A stretch of 64,000 bases of DNA from Methylobacterium sp. Leaf118 (GCF_920984675.1 NZ_CAKLBV010000021.1:1-64000), one strand, 5' to 3'. Shown: positions 28,312-37,545, counted from the stretch's first letter. The notes: generated by a model not told the origin, from the letters alone. A program made the numbers and translations.

Positions 28312-28821
28312 TCAGCGGTCGGCCCGCTCGCCCGCCAGGGTCAGTTCGACGTAGCGCCGGGTCGTGGGATCGATGAGATCGCGCACGCGCTGGGCCATCG
28401 CCTCTTCCTCCTGGAGCGACTGGCGGAAACCCGACAGGCTCGCCCCCTGGCCGGCGGCATCGCCGATGGCCAGCAGCGACTGGTAGGCCGCGATCTCGAA
28501 ATTCTCGAAGGCGTGGTTGGCGTAGGTGTTCTTCAGGATCTCGTCCTGGGCCGGGGTGTGGCCCAGCGCCATCATGTTCCCGACGAAGCCCAGGAACCCT
28601 TCCTTGAGGGTCGAGGGCGCATCGCCCAGGGACTGCAGGACCTCCTCCAGGCGATCCCGCTGGCCGTGGGTCTCCTGGATGTGGCGGCGCAGGGCGTCCT
28701 CCATCTCGGGATAGTTCTTCAGCCGCTCGACCTGCCGCTCCATGATCTGCAGAGCCTGCATCTCGAGGGCGTGGGTGTTCTTGAGGGCCGTGACGTAGAG
28801 GTCGCGCGCGTCGCTCGCCAT
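28312..28821 (-). CDS. DUF892 (YciE/YciF-like) ferritin-fold stress protein
   Basis: 169 residues, all-helical, with the ferritin-like diiron pattern of the DUF892 family: FVTALKNTHALEMQAL-type helix 1 (here LYVTALKNTHALEMQALQIM), HIQETHGQRDRLEEVL, NHAFENFEIAAYQSLLAI and EEEAMAQRVRDLID. Such proteins are induced by osmotic or oxidative stress; the chemistry is not settled. It lies 73 bases downstream of the manganese catalase on the same strand, a common pairing, so both are probably one stress operon. Confidence 0.92.
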   Translation of the reverse strand: MASDARDLYVTALKNTHALEMQALQIMERQVERLKNYPEMEDALRRHIQETHGQRDRLEEVLQSLGDAPSTLKEGFLGFVGNMMALGHTPAQDEILKNTYANHAFENFEIAAYQSLLAIGDAAGQGASLSGFRQSLQEEEAMAQRVRDLIDPTTRRYVELTLAGERADR

Positions 28822-28894
28822 GACGTTCTCCGAATGTCGTTGCAAAGCCCCGTGGGGCGGGAGGATCCGGCGCCGCGGCCGGACCCGGGGGGCC

Positions 28895-29752
28895 TCAGCC
28901 CATCTGCTGCGTCTCGGCGCCGCTGTCGGGCCGGGCCGGGCCCAGCACCGGCTCCTCGCCCATCGGCGCGTTCTGGAAGACGGAGAACGTGCCCTTCCCG
29001 TCCAGCGAGGGGCCCTGGGTCCAGCGGCCCTCCGGAGGCGGCGCACCGTCGCGCGCGGTCGCGAAGAAGCTGTAGCTGAATCTCTGGTTCTCCGCGGATG
29101 GTGGGAGGCTGTTCGGGATCGGCAGCGCGCCTTCCGCGCCGCCCAGTTCCTCGATCACCGCGAGCCATTGCTGCTGGTGCATCGTGTCGCGGGCGATGAG
29201 AAAGGACCACATGTCCTTCATGCCCGGATCGTTGGTGGCGTTCGACAGCCGCACCGCCAGCGTCCGCCCGGTCGCCTCGGCGGCGACGTTGCAATACATG
29301 TCCGCGGCGAGATTTCCGCTCGCATAGATGTGGTTCATGTCGAACGGGACGCCGTCGGCATTGCCCGGGAAGGCGGCAAGACCCGACGAGAGCAGGTGCT
29401 TGTGCAGCATGCCCTCGGCGATGTGGCGCGGGTTCTCGCCGCCCATCACGGCGCCGACCAGCGCGTCGGCGGCTCCCGCTTCCTGAACGCTGGTCGGCGC
29501 GTTTTCCAGGTTCATCGCCACCGCGGTGGCGAGCATCTCGATATGCCCGATCTCCTCCGTCGCGGTGTGCAGAAGCATGTCGCGATACCGGGTATGGGGC
29601 GCGCGATTGCCCCAGGCCTGGAAGAAGTACTGCATGCAGACGCGAATCTCGCCCTCGACGCCGCCGATCGCCTGCTGCAGCATGCGGGCGTAGATCGGGT
29701 CGGGGCGATCGACCTTCACGGGATATTGGAGGCGCTTGTCGAAAGAATACAT
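28895..29752 (-). CDS. Manganese catalase
   Basis: 285 residues, dimanganese, haem-free catalase that disproportionates hydrogen peroxide. Metal ligands expected from the family are visible: Glu35 in GGVEGEIRVCMQYFFQ, Glu67 and His70 in TATEEIGHIEML, then a later glutamate in AAEATGR and a histidine in ARDTMHQQQW. The ATG at 29752 begins MYSFDKRLQYPV, the usual start; the open frame 25 codons longer adds unrelated residues. The C-terminal tail is proline- and glycine-rich. Probably cotranscribed with the DUF892 gene. Confidence 0.95.
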   Translation of the reverse strand: MYSFDKRLQYPVKVDRPDPIYARMLQQAIGGVEGEIRVCMQYFFQAWGNRAPHTRYRDMLLHTATEEIGHIEMLATAVAMNLENAPTSVQEAGAADALVGAVMGGENPRHIAEGMLHKHLLSSGLAAFPGNADGVPFDMNHIYASGNLAADMYCNVAAEATGRTLAVRLSNATNDPGMKDMWSFLIARDTMHQQQWLAVIEELGGAEGALPIPNSLPPSAENQRFSYSFFATARDGAPPPEGRWTQGPSLDGKGTFSVFQNAPMGEEPVLGPARPDSGAETQQMG

Positions 29753-29981
29753 CGGCACAGTCTCGCAGCTGAACGGCCCGGAAGACGCAGCCAACCCGGC
29801 CGAAAGCCGGGCGGCTGGCTCCGTCAATGCGAGGGAAATCGCTGGACGCGGCGATTGTTCAGAAGGAAATGCTCGCGAATGCGCACGAGAACATATGTTG
29901 TTCTATGCCGGAGCCGGCATTAACCCAGGCTAAAGAAACGTGACCTTTGCGCGACCTTGGCTTGACTGTACCTCAGGAGGA

Positions 29982-32837
29982 TCAGGCGGCCCGGCTCCGG
30001 AGGGTCTCGAACAGGTCCAGGATGCGCAGGGCGGGAACCGGGCGGCTGAACAGGTAGCCCTGCGCCTCGTCGCAGCCTTCGAGGCGGACCTGCTCCAGTT
30101 GGGCCTCGGTCTCGATGCCCTCGGCCGTGACGGTCATGCCGAGGCTGCGGCCGAGGCCAGCCACTGAGCGGACGATGAGGCGGGAATTGCCGGTCACGTC
30201 GAGGTTGCGCACGAAGGACTGGTCGATCTTGATCTTGTCGAAGGGGAAGCTCTGCAGGTAGCTCAAGCTCGAATAGCCGGTGCCGAAATCGTCCATCGAG
30301 ATGCGCACGCCGAGCCGCTTGAGGGCGTGAAGGGTGGCCAGCGTCGCGACGCTGTCGGTGAGCAGGACCGATTCGGTGATCTCCAGCTCGAGGCGGTGCG
30401 CCGGCAGCCCGCTCTCGGTGAGCGCCTCCATGACGGCACGCACCACCGCCGCGTTGCGGAACTGGGCCGCGGAGACGTTGACCGCGACGCCGACATTGCC
30501 CGGCCAGCCGGCGGCGTCGCGACAGGCTTGGCGCAGCACCCAGGCCCCGATCTCGCCGATGGCGCCGGTCTCCTCGGCGATCGGGATGAACTCGGCCGGC
30601 GAGACGAGGCCGCGCTCGGGATGGCGCCAGCGCAGGAGCGCCTCGCAGCAGGACACGCGCTGATGCGCGAGGCTGACGATCGGCTGGAAGTGAAGCTCGA
30701 ACTCGCCGTGGACGACGGCCTGTTTGAGGTCGTGTTCCAGGGCGCGGCGGCGGCGCAGCTCCAGGTCCATCTCCTCGTCGAAGAACGCCCAGCCGCCCCG
30801 TCCGCCCGCCTTGGCGCGGTAGAGGGCGAGATCGGCGCTCTTGAGGAGCTTTTCCGGATGCGACCCGTGCTCGGGCGCGAGCGAGATGCCGATGCTGATG
30901 CCGACGGTGACGATGTGGCCGTCGACGAGGAAGGGGTGCTGGAACGTCGCGATCAGCCGCCGGGCCAGGGCGACCGCGTCGTCCCGCAGCCGCGAGCCCG
31001 ACTGCACGATGGCGAATTCGTCGCCGCCGAGCCGGGCGACGAGGTCGGTTTCGCGCAGGCAGCCCTGGAGCCGCTCGGCCACCGCCCGCAGGAGGCCGTC
31101 GCCGACCGGATGGCCGAAGGTGTCGTTGACCTCCTTGAAGCGGTCGAGGTCGAGGCACAGGATCGCGAAGCCGGCGCCCTCGGCGAGGCGGGCGGTGGCC
31201 TCCTCCAGGCGCTCGCCGAACACCATGCGGTTGGCGAGTCCCGTCAGCGCGTCGCGGCGCGCCATGGTGATGATCTGCGCCTCGGCCTCGAACCGCTGGG
31301 TCACGTCCTCGTAGGTCGCGATCCAGCCGCCCTCGGCGGTCGATTGCTGGCGCACCGAGACGATGAAGTCCGAGCGGATCGAGCGGCACAGGGCTCCGCC
31401 GACCCCCGTGCGCAGGAGATGCTCCTGCTCGAGCAGCAGGTCGAGGGCGCGGGCGTCCTCGCAGGCCGAGCCCACCGCGACCGCCCCGGCCACGGCGCGC
31501 AGGCTCATGCCGGTCCGCAGGGCGTTGGCGTCGAGGCCGAACATGTCGCAGAAGCGCCGGTTGTAGACGAGCAGGCCGCCCTCGGCGTCGTAGAGGCACA
31601 GGCCCTGGAGCATGTTGCTCAGGGCCGCGTCGAGCTGGAGGTTGCTGCGCTTGAGCTGATCCTCCTGCTCCTTGAGACGGGACATGTCGGAGCACACGGC
31701 TACGAACCCGCCGTCGCGGGTGGGGCTCCGGCTGATGCGCAGCCACCGGCCATCCGCCGCCCGCGTCTCCGCGCTGGCGGTGCCGCCCGCCGGCATGGCG
31801 AGCAGCGCGTCGGCGACCGCCGTGCCGGCCAGTTCGCCGAGGGAGCGGGCCCCGACCGCGGCCGGATCGAGACCGAGCAGCGCCGCCGCACGGGCATTGG
31901 CCATCACGAGGCGACCGCCCGCATCGGCGACGACGATGCCCTCGTTCGAGCCCTGCACCGCGTCGGCGAGCAATCCCTGGGCGGAGCGGCGCTGCGCGAC
32001 CTCCTCCTGCATCATCGCCCGGATGTTGTCGCGCATCCCGTCCATCGCCCGCAGGAGCGCGCCGAACTCGTCGGCGCCGCCCTCCGGCACCGGGACCGTC
32101 AGCTCGCCCGCGGCGATGCGGGCGGCGGCGCGGGAGGCCTCGGCCACCGGCCGCACGATCTGGCGCGACAGCAGCAGCGCCACGATGCCCGAGAGGAGAA
32201 TGGCGAAGACGGTCGCGGCGATGCTGAGGCGCACGTCGCGGGCCACCATGGCGCGGGCCGCCTGCCGGTAGGAGAAGCCGTCGCCGGCCGTGAAGTTGAT
32301 GAACAGGTCGAGATGCTGCTCGGCGGTCGCCGCGTGGGCGTCGAGGGCCTGCCAGACATCGGCCGTCTGCGGCCCGGTGCCGAATTCGCGCCGCGCCGCC
32401 AGCCAGTGGCTCACGGCCTCCTTGGCCTGGGTCGCCTCGGCGGCGGCCCGGGCGGACTGGGCACGCTCGGCGGCGATGCCGATATCCTCCTCGAAGGATT
32501 GCGCGAGGGTGTCGATGCGGGTCTCCAGAGCCTGGCGCTCCTCCGCGTCGCCCGCGAGCCGCGCCCGGGCGACGGCGGCCTGGATCATCGCGAGGTCGGT
32601 CGCGGCGGCGCGGGCGTAATTGATCGACATCAGCGACCGGTCGTAGGTCTTGTCGACGAGGTTGCCGGTGCTCACGACGCCGAGCGCCGCATATCCGCCG
32701 AGCAGCGCGGTGATCCCGCTCAGCATCAGAAACGCGAGGAGGATCCGTCCACGAATGGTCCGACCGCCGCGCAGGCAGGCCTCGAAGGCCGCGGGCCAGG
32801 GAAGAAAGGCGCGCTTCGGGAGACGTGAAGCAGTCAT
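29982..32837 (-). CDS. Membrane-bound GGDEF/EAL cyclic-di-GMP protein with HAMP and PAS domains
   Basis: 951 residues. TM1 at about 31-55, a periplasmic helical sensor with regular Ala/Glu-rich repeats, TM2 at about 204-224, and HAMP to about 278 (VRPVAEASRAAARIAAGEL). Two PAS-like domains (about 290-400 and 405-540), then GGDEF (about 545-705) with intact LGGDEF, and EAL (about 715-945) with intact EALLRW and DDFGTGYSSLSYL. Both the synthase and phosphodiesterase signatures look active, so net output depends on the sensor signal. A lone gene upstream of the manganese catalase on the same strand but 229 bases away. Confidence 0.95.
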   Translation of the reverse strand: MTASRLPKRAFLPWPAAFEACLRGGRTIRGRILLAFLMLSGITALLGGYAALGVVSTGNLVDKTYDRSLMSINYARAAATDLAMIQAAVARARLAGDAEERQALETRIDTLAQSFEEDIGIAAERAQSARAAAEATQAKEAVSHWLAARREFGTGPQTADVWQALDAHAATAEQHLDLFINFTAGDGFSYRQAARAMVARDVRLSIAATVFAILLSGIVALLLSRQIVRPVAEASRAAARIAAGELTVPVPEGGADEFGALLRAMDGMRDNIRAMMQEEVAQRRSAQGLLADAVQGSNEGIVVADAGGRLVMANARAAALLGLDPAAVGARSLGELAGTAVADALLAMPAGGTASAETRAADGRWLRISRSPTRDGGFVAVCSDMSRLKEQEDQLKRSNLQLDAALSNMLQGLCLYDAEGGLLVYNRRFCDMFGLDANALRTGMSLRAVAGAVAVGSACEDARALDLLLEQEHLLRTGVGGALCRSIRSDFIVSVRQQSTAEGGWIATYEDVTQRFEAEAQIITMARRDALTGLANRMVFGERLEEATARLAEGAGFAILCLDLDRFKEVNDTFGHPVGDGLLRAVAERLQGCLRETDLVARLGGDEFAIVQSGSRLRDDAVALARRLIATFQHPFLVDGHIVTVGISIGISLAPEHGSHPEKLLKSADLALYRAKAGGRGGWAFFDEEMDLELRRRRALEHDLKQAVVHGEFELHFQPIVSLAHQRVSCCEALLRWRHPERGLVSPAEFIPIAEETGAIGEIGAWVLRQACRDAAGWPGNVGVAVNVSAAQFRNAAVVRAVMEALTESGLPAHRLELEITESVLLTDSVATLATLHALKRLGVRISMDDFGTGYSSLSYLQSFPFDKIKIDQSFVRNLDVTGNSRLIVRSVAGLGRSLGMTVTAEGIETEAQLEQVRLEGCDEAQGYLFSRPVPALRILDLFETLRSRAA

Positions 32838-33035
32838 GGGACCATCGGATACTCCGCACGAGGACGCTGGCGGAAAAACGTTAAGGTACTCTGCACTGTC
32901 TCCGGCGGCGGGACTTGCCGGATCGTCCCCCTTCGTCTCCCCCTTCGTCCGCCGTTAAGGCGACGGCAACCGGCTGAATGTCAGGTTATCCGTCGGGTGA
33001 GCGCCGAGGGCGCCCCCGTGTTCGGGGAATTGCGA

Positions 33036-33392
33036 ATGTCAGTCGTGAGCGCGAGGCGGTGGCCGCAGTTCCTCTGCGTCGCCGGATTCGCCGTCGCCTC
33101 GGCCGGAGCGGCGCTCGCCCTGACCGGCAGCCCGGCGCTCACCCGGGTCACCCAGAAGGGACGCGCCTTCGCGCCCGGCGCGGTGAGCCTGCAGGCGGGA
33201 GAGCGGATCGAGATCGTCAACGACGACGGCGAACTCGTCCACCATGCCTATCTCGAACATCCCGATTTCGGCTTCGACATCGGCGAGCAGAGCCCGGGCA
33301 GCAAGAGCGTGGTGGCCTTCCCGAAGAAGGGCACCTTCACCGTGCTCTGCGGCATCCATCCAAAAATGAAGCTTCTGGTGGCGGTGAAATGA
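33036..33392 (+). CDS. Secreted plastocyanin-like cupredoxin
   Basis: 118 residues with a signal peptide (about 1-28, ending near ALALTG) and one cupredoxin domain. Expected type-1 copper ligands are His69 or His70 in ELVHHAY, then Cys105, His108 and Met111 in CGIHPKM. This is the order seen in plastocyanin-like methylamine-utilisation and MauG-associated proteins. The ATG at 33036 with GGGGAA upstream is preferred over a GTG 13 codons earlier. A dihaem peroxidase starts 69 bases downstream, suggesting the copper protein donates electrons to it. Confidence 0.88.
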   Translation: MSVVSARRWPQFLCVAGFAVASAGAALALTGSPALTRVTQKGRAFAPGAVSLQAGERIEIVNDDGELVHHAYLEHPDFGFDIGEQSPGSKSVVAFPKKGTFTVLCGIHPKMKLLVAVK

Positions 33393-33461
33393 TCGGTCCC
33401 CCGCGACCGTTCATCATTTGCAAAGTCTAGCAGCTTACGGTTCCGGATCGAAGAGGTTCGG

Positions 33462-34517
33462 ATGGCGACGAGAATCGCGGGCGCGGCGATCGCCCTGATC
33501 GCAATTGTGGGATGCAGTTGGGCCGTCGGGATGACAGAGCCCGACCGCACGGCCCAGCTCGCCCCGTTCCGGCGCGCCGACGCGATCCCCTTCCCGGAGA
33601 CCAATCCCTACAGCCGCGCCAAGGCCGAACTCGGCCGGTCCCTGTTCTTCGATCCGGTCCTGTCGCGGGACGGGACCCGGACCTGCGGGACCTGCCATCT
33701 GCCCTCCAACGACTGGACCGACGACCGGCCGCGGGCCCCGCGCAACGACGGCGCCGCGATGGCGACCCGCACGCCGACCCTGCTCGACGTGGCCTGGTCC
33801 GAGCGCAGCCTCGGTTGGGACGGGCAGTTCCGCGATCTCGAATCCGTCGCCTTCGGACCGATCACGGCGGCGGCCAACATGAACATGACGGAGGCGCTCC
33901 TGATCGAGCGCCTGAGCGCGGTGCCATCCTATGTCAGCGCCTTCCGCGCGGCGTTTCCGGAGGCGGCCGACGAGGCTCGGCCGATCACGCGGCTGCGCAT
34001 CGAGCAGGCGCTCGCCACCTTCCAGCGCCTCATCGTCGCCGGCCCCGCCCCCTTCGATCGCTGGGTTTCCGGCGAGACGGGCGCGGTGAGCGCGGCGGCC
34101 CGGCGCGGCTTCGACCTCTTCACCGGCCGGGCCCATTGCGAGGCCTGCCATTCCGGGCCGAGCTTCACCGACGGCTCGTTCCACGACATCGGCACCGCCC
34201 AGGGCGAGGAGATCGGCCGCGGGCGCTTCTTCCCGACCTCGACGGCCCTGCGCCACGCCTTCAAGACGCCGACCCTGCGCAATGTGGCGCGGCGCCCGCC
34301 CTACATGCATGACGGGTCGGTCACCACCCTGGCCGCGGTGATCGATCTCTACGACCGCGGGGGCATCGACCGGCCGAGCCGGTCCCGCGACATCCGCCCG
34401 CTGAACCTGACGCCGGGGGAGAAGGCCGACCTGATCGCCTTCCTGGAAAGCCTGACCGATGCCGGGGCGGACGGCCCGGCCTACCAACCCCTTCCGGACC
34501 ATCCCCCCACGCCCTGA
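33462..34517 (+). CDS. Dihaem cytochrome-c peroxidase, MauG/CcpA family
   Basis: 351 residues with two c-type haem sites, CGTCH (75-79) and CEACH (226-230). The N terminus is an export signal; IVGC around residue 18 could be a lipobox. Core features are LGRSLFFDPVLSRDGTRTC, TPTLLDVAW, LGWDGQFRDLE, FKTPTLRNVARRPPYMHDG and the C-terminal LTPGEKADLIAFLESLT. It may reduce hydrogen peroxide or oxidise a protein substrate in the periplasm. No methylamine dehydrogenase gene is nearby. It forms a likely redox pair with the upstream cupredoxin. Confidence 0.94.
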   Translation: MATRIAGAAIALIAIVGCSWAVGMTEPDRTAQLAPFRRADAIPFPETNPYSRAKAELGRSLFFDPVLSRDGTRTCGTCHLPSNDWTDDRPRAPRNDGAAMATRTPTLLDVAWSERSLGWDGQFRDLESVAFGPITAAANMNMTEALLIERLSAVPSYVSAFRAAFPEAADEARPITRLRIEQALATFQRLIVAGPAPFDRWVSGETGAVSAAARRGFDLFTGRAHCEACHSGPSFTDGSFHDIGTAQGEEIGRGRFFPTSTALRHAFKTPTLRNVARRPPYMHDGSVTTLAAVIDLYDRGGIDRPSRSRDIRPLNLTPGEKADLIAFLESLTDAGADGPAYQPLPDHPPTP

Positions 34518-34539
34518 CCGGGGGCCCTGAACAGGACGA

Positions 34540-34569
34540 CGCTCCCCGGATCCTAGGATCCGGGGAGCG
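34540..34569. terminator. Perfect 30-base palindrome between convergent genes
   Basis: CGCTCCCCGGATCCT followed at once by its exact reverse complement. It lies 22 bases after the dihaem peroxidase stop and 23 bases after the stop of the convergent membrane protein gene. It has no T-run, but the position and 15-bp stem suit a bidirectional terminator. Confidence 0.7.
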
Positions 34570-34592
34570 CTCCGCTGGCCGCACAGGAACGG

Positions 34593-35666
34593 TCAGATCG
34601 TCGGTACGGTGGCGAGCGCCGCGGCGGCTCCGTAGAGGTCGCCGTAGAGCAGGCTGTGGGCGAGGTAGTAGACCCCGAGGAACGTCATCAGCGCGCTGGC
34701 ATAGTAGACGGGCGCCAGCACGACGTCCCGGCGGGTGGCGGGGGCCCGGGCATCGTCGGCGGCGATGGCGATCAGCACCGCGATGATGCCCGAGTGGCCG
34801 ATCGCGTCGACCTTGCCGAATTCGAAGATCGCCGAGATGAAGACCGCCGCCAGGATGATGGCCGAGGCGCGGCGCACCAGCGGCGTCCAGATCAGGGCGA
34901 AGGCCAGGGTAAACTCGATGACGCCCGCGGCCTGCATGAACAGCTCGGGCGTCGCGCCCATCGTCATGCTGGGCTTGGCGGCGAGCAGCGGGTCGGTCCA
35001 GTGGGGATAGGCCCATTTCTCGACCGAGGCCCACATCAGCGTGACGGCGGCGGTGACCCGCACCACATCGATCGGACGGTAGCCGAACAGGGTGCGGTCG
35101 AGCCCGGTGAGGGCGAGATAGGCGGCGACTCCGAGGAAGACCGGGTAATCGGCCAGGTGGAAGGCGCCGTAATGCCACACCGCGAAGCCGAACAGGAAGA
35201 CGATGCCGAGCGCCGTGAGCGGCAGGGTGCGCTTCCAGATGAGGCCGCCGGCCATGGCGAGCTGGAGCCACGGGATCCAGGCCGCGTCGGTCTTGAGTTC
35301 CGGCGTCAGGATGATGCCGCCGAGGTTCCACACCGAGATCAGGAAGAAGCCGACCACAACGCGGACGATCAGGCTGGTGTCCTGGCGCAGGCGCGCCGTC
35401 ACCCGGTCGAGGCTGTTCAGCAGCGCGGTGCCGAGGGGCGTGCCCTCGGCGAGGCAGCCGAACATCAGGCACAGGATCGCCAGGCCGGTCAGCCATTCGA
35501 AATCCGTACACAGGACCTGTTCCAGGCCCCGGGGCTGACCGGCCACGTCGAAGGCGCAGAACCATTTGACATGGGCGCTCGCCGCCCCCGTCCCGAGAAG
35601 GAGAAAACCAGCCGCGCTCGCAAGCACAGCGGGAGATCGCACCCAAATGTTGGACACGTTGGTCAT
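34593..35666 (-). CDS. Multi-pass membrane protein (DoxX-like features)
   Basis: 357 residues with a cleavable-looking N terminus ending ASA-HVKWFC and about eight to nine hydrophobic segments. Charged residues within or next to membrane helices (WASVEKWAYPHW, FGFAVWHYGAF, EFGKVDAIGHSG) recall DoxX-like quinone-linked membrane proteins, but assignment to a named family is tentative. It converges on the cupredoxin/peroxidase pair. Function unknown; a role in periplasmic redox is only suggested by position. Confidence 0.7.
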   Translation of the reverse strand: MTNVSNIWVRSPAVLASAAGFLLLGTGAASAHVKWFCAFDVAGQPRGLEQVLCTDFEWLTGLAILCLMFGCLAEGTPLGTALLNSLDRVTARLRQDTSLIVRVVVGFFLISVWNLGGIILTPELKTDAAWIPWLQLAMAGGLIWKRTLPLTALGIVFLFGFAVWHYGAFHLADYPVFLGVAAYLALTGLDRTLFGYRPIDVVRVTAAVTLMWASVEKWAYPHWTDPLLAAKPSMTMGATPELFMQAAGVIEFTLAFALIWTPLVRRASAIILAAVFISAIFEFGKVDAIGHSGIIAVLIAIAADDARAPATRRDVVLAPVYYASALMTFLGVYYLAHSLLYGDLYGAAAALATVPTI

Positions 35667-35991
35667 GGTGCCGCCGGATCGGAAGGAAGAGCCGTAGTTC
35701 GAAGAAAACTTAACAAAACCCGACCCATGTCGCTAAGGCTTTGTTGACGGATATTACCTGTTGGTTAACGAAGACCGCAAGCTGTGGGTGCAGGCGGGCG
35801 CGCCGCGCTCCCTCGCTTTCCTTGCACTGCAGCATTGCCGTCCGGTCATCCTCCTGTGGAAAGCGGGGGCTGTGGGGAGGCCCCCGAGGGACGTCCCGGC
35901 GTTAGGAGCTTCGAAGGGCCTGTGGGTGACGGTGGGGACGACGCCCCATCGGTCCGAGGGGCCCGCTTCGTCGTATGCTCCCGGAGAACGG
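35667..35991. other. Intergenic region, AT-richer, likely promoters
   Basis: The left part (35700-35770) is unusually AT-rich for this window, with CTTAACAAAACCC, TTTGTTGACGGATATTACC and GTTGGTTAACGAAG. It probably carries the promoter of the membrane protein gene on the minus strand. No coding frame with convincing composition is present before the small gene at 35992. Confidence 0.5.
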
Positions 35992-36153
35992 ATGACCGCC
36001 CTCACCAGCCTCGTCTGCCTGACCGGCGGCGCCGCCCTCGCGGCGAACGCCGCCCGTTTTCCGACTTGGACCGCCCGGATGGAGACCGCAGGCGGCCTCG
36101 CCTTGGTCGTCGGGCTGGCGATGATTGGGGTCGGGCTGAACGGCCACGCCTGA
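35992..36153 (+). CDS. Small two-helix membrane protein
   Basis: 53 residues starting MTALTSLVCLTGGAALAANAARFP. Two hydrophobic helices (about 3-20 and 33-50) are joined by a short polar turn WTARMETAG. GGAGA lies five bases upstream of the ATG at 35992. A longer open frame begins at 35761, but its extra residues have no ribosome-binding site or membrane character. Not recognised. Composition and ribosome-binding site support a real gene. Confidence 0.55.
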   Translation: MTALTSLVCLTGGAALAANAARFPTWTARMETAGGLALVVGLAMIGVGLNGHA

Positions 36154-36520
36154 GGCCAGGGAGGTGGAGGCCCGCAAATCTCCTCGATCCGCCGCGCGCG
36201 AGGGACCACCGGACCCGGCATCGGAAGCTGGGCAAGGGATCGTCAGCGGGCTTTGGGCACGGCCAGACAGCGGACGTTCGCAACTCGGCCGTTTGGAGCT
36301 TCCGGTCGAATGGACGCCACACGTCGGATTGAAGGTCATCGATCGAGCCATTCGCCACCACAGGGTTGGTGAAGGGCGAGAGCCGGGACACGGCTTGGTT
36401 TTCGATCCTCGGCCCTGACTGGCCCCGGCTCTCAACCGGGTTGACCGCCTGGCTCGCGCCCTCGAACGTCGACGAGGCCGGGCCGCAGCGCCGACGGCGG
36501 GACGAGGTCAGGGCCTGACG
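36154..36520. other. Gap without supported gene
   Basis: A 367-base stretch. Weak frames exist on both strands (for example plus 36164-36418), but without ribosome-binding site, domain or signal peptide. Segments such as AGCGGACGTTCGCAACTCGG look like non-coding spacer of a kind repeated in related genomes, or a decayed gene; this cannot be decided here. No terminator with T-run was seen. Confidence 0.5.
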
Positions 36521-37297
36521 ATGATGGACCACGCCATGGCCACCACGGCGTCGAAGCGGAGGGCGTTTCGCAGCCTCCACGAAAGCGGCTTCTTCCTCCT
36601 GCCCAATGCCTGGGATGGCGGCAGCGCGGTGCGGCTTGCCAAGCTCGGCTTCAAGGCCATCGCCTCGACGAGTGCGGGTGCGGCCTGGGCCGCCGGCCAG
36701 GAGGATGGGGACCTCGGCCTGGAGGCCATCCTCGACCACCTGAGGATGCTGGTGGCCAGCACCGATCTGCCGGTCAACGCGGATTTCGAGAACGGCTTCG
36801 CCGACCGTCCGGAGGATGTGGCACGGAACGTCGCGCTCGCGGTCGACACGGGTGTCGCCGCCCTGTCGATCCAGGATTGGTCCGGAACCGCGATATACGC
36901 GACGGAGCACGCCGTCGAACGGATCGCTGCCGCGCGCCGTGCCATCGACGCCATCGATCCGGCCGTGATGCTCGTCGGTCGCAACGAGAACTTCCGTGTC
37001 CCCGACATGTCGGTCGGTGCCAACATCGCCCGCGCCGTCGCCTATGCGGAGGCCGGCGCCGACTGCCTGTTCGTGCCCTTCCTCCGCGATCACGGGGCCG
37101 TCGCGGAACTCGTCGCGGCGGTGGCCCCGAAGCCGGTCAACGTCGTCGTGCACCAGTACGACGCGGGCATCCGGGCGTTCGCCGAATGCGGGGTCCGTCG
37201 GTGCAGCGTGGGGGGAAGCCTCGCTCGCAAGACCTGGGCGGCGTTCGATACCGCGGCGCAGAGTTTGAGGCGCTACGAATTGGGCGATGGCCCCTGA
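36521..37297 (+). CDS. Isocitrate lyase / PEP phosphonomutase family protein
   Basis: 258 residues with the PEP mutase/isocitrate lyase superfamily barrel. Visible are the start LHESGFFLLPNAWDGGSA, AIASTSAGAAWAAGQ, metal-binding PVNADFENGFAD, GVAALSIQDWSG and GRNENFRV. It belongs to the short uncharacterised branch (carboxyphosphonoenolpyruvate mutase or oxaloacetate-decarboxylase-like), not true isocitrate lyase. The substrate is probably a small 2-oxo- or hydroxy-acid. Three nearby ATGs (36521, 36524, 36536) could start it. It stands alone, with no obvious operon partner. Confidence 0.88.
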   Translation: MMDHAMATTASKRRAFRSLHESGFFLLPNAWDGGSAVRLAKLGFKAIASTSAGAAWAAGQEDGDLGLEAILDHLRMLVASTDLPVNADFENGFADRPEDVARNVALAVDTGVAALSIQDWSGTAIYATEHAVERIAAARRAIDAIDPAVMLVGRNENFRVPDMSVGANIARAVAYAEAGADCLFVPFLRDHGAVAELVAAVAPKPVNVVVHQYDAGIRAFAECGVRRCSVGGSLARKTWAAFDTAAQSLRRYELGDGP

Positions 37298-37545
37298 AGG
37301 TCGCGAAGGGAAAGGTTTTTGGGCCCATCGACCCCATCGCGGAACACGGGACGGCCGGAGCCGGAGCGTCTGTCAGGCGAGGGGTCCCATCATTCACGGG
37401 TCTTGGTGCGCAAGGGCATGAACGCCGTGTGGTGGGTGCCCTGACCGGGAGCACTCGGCCTCCCGTGCCCTTCGTCCGTCGGAAGCGGACCGGTGGAAGT
37501 GAGGAGCGCGCGGCGTCCGGGAGAGCCGTCGAGCCAACGCCCGTC
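37298..37545. other. Spacer before repeat copy 4
   Basis: No gene is supported. Short frames here are continuations of the previous gene's shadow frames. With repeat copy 4 and the hairpin at 37699 it makes up a 517-base gene-free stretch between two convergent genes. Confidence 0.5.

Noticed and set aside
29920-32859. Minus-strand frame of 979 codons
   Set aside because: Out-of-frame shadow of the GGDEF/EAL gene with very Arg/Pro-rich composition.
33462-34517. Methylamine utilisation (mau) cluster
   Set aside because: The dihaem enzyme is MauG-like, but no mauA/mauB or other mau gene is present.
36521-37297. True isocitrate lyase of the glyoxylate cycle
   Set aside because: Far too short; it belongs to the PEP mutase-like short branch.
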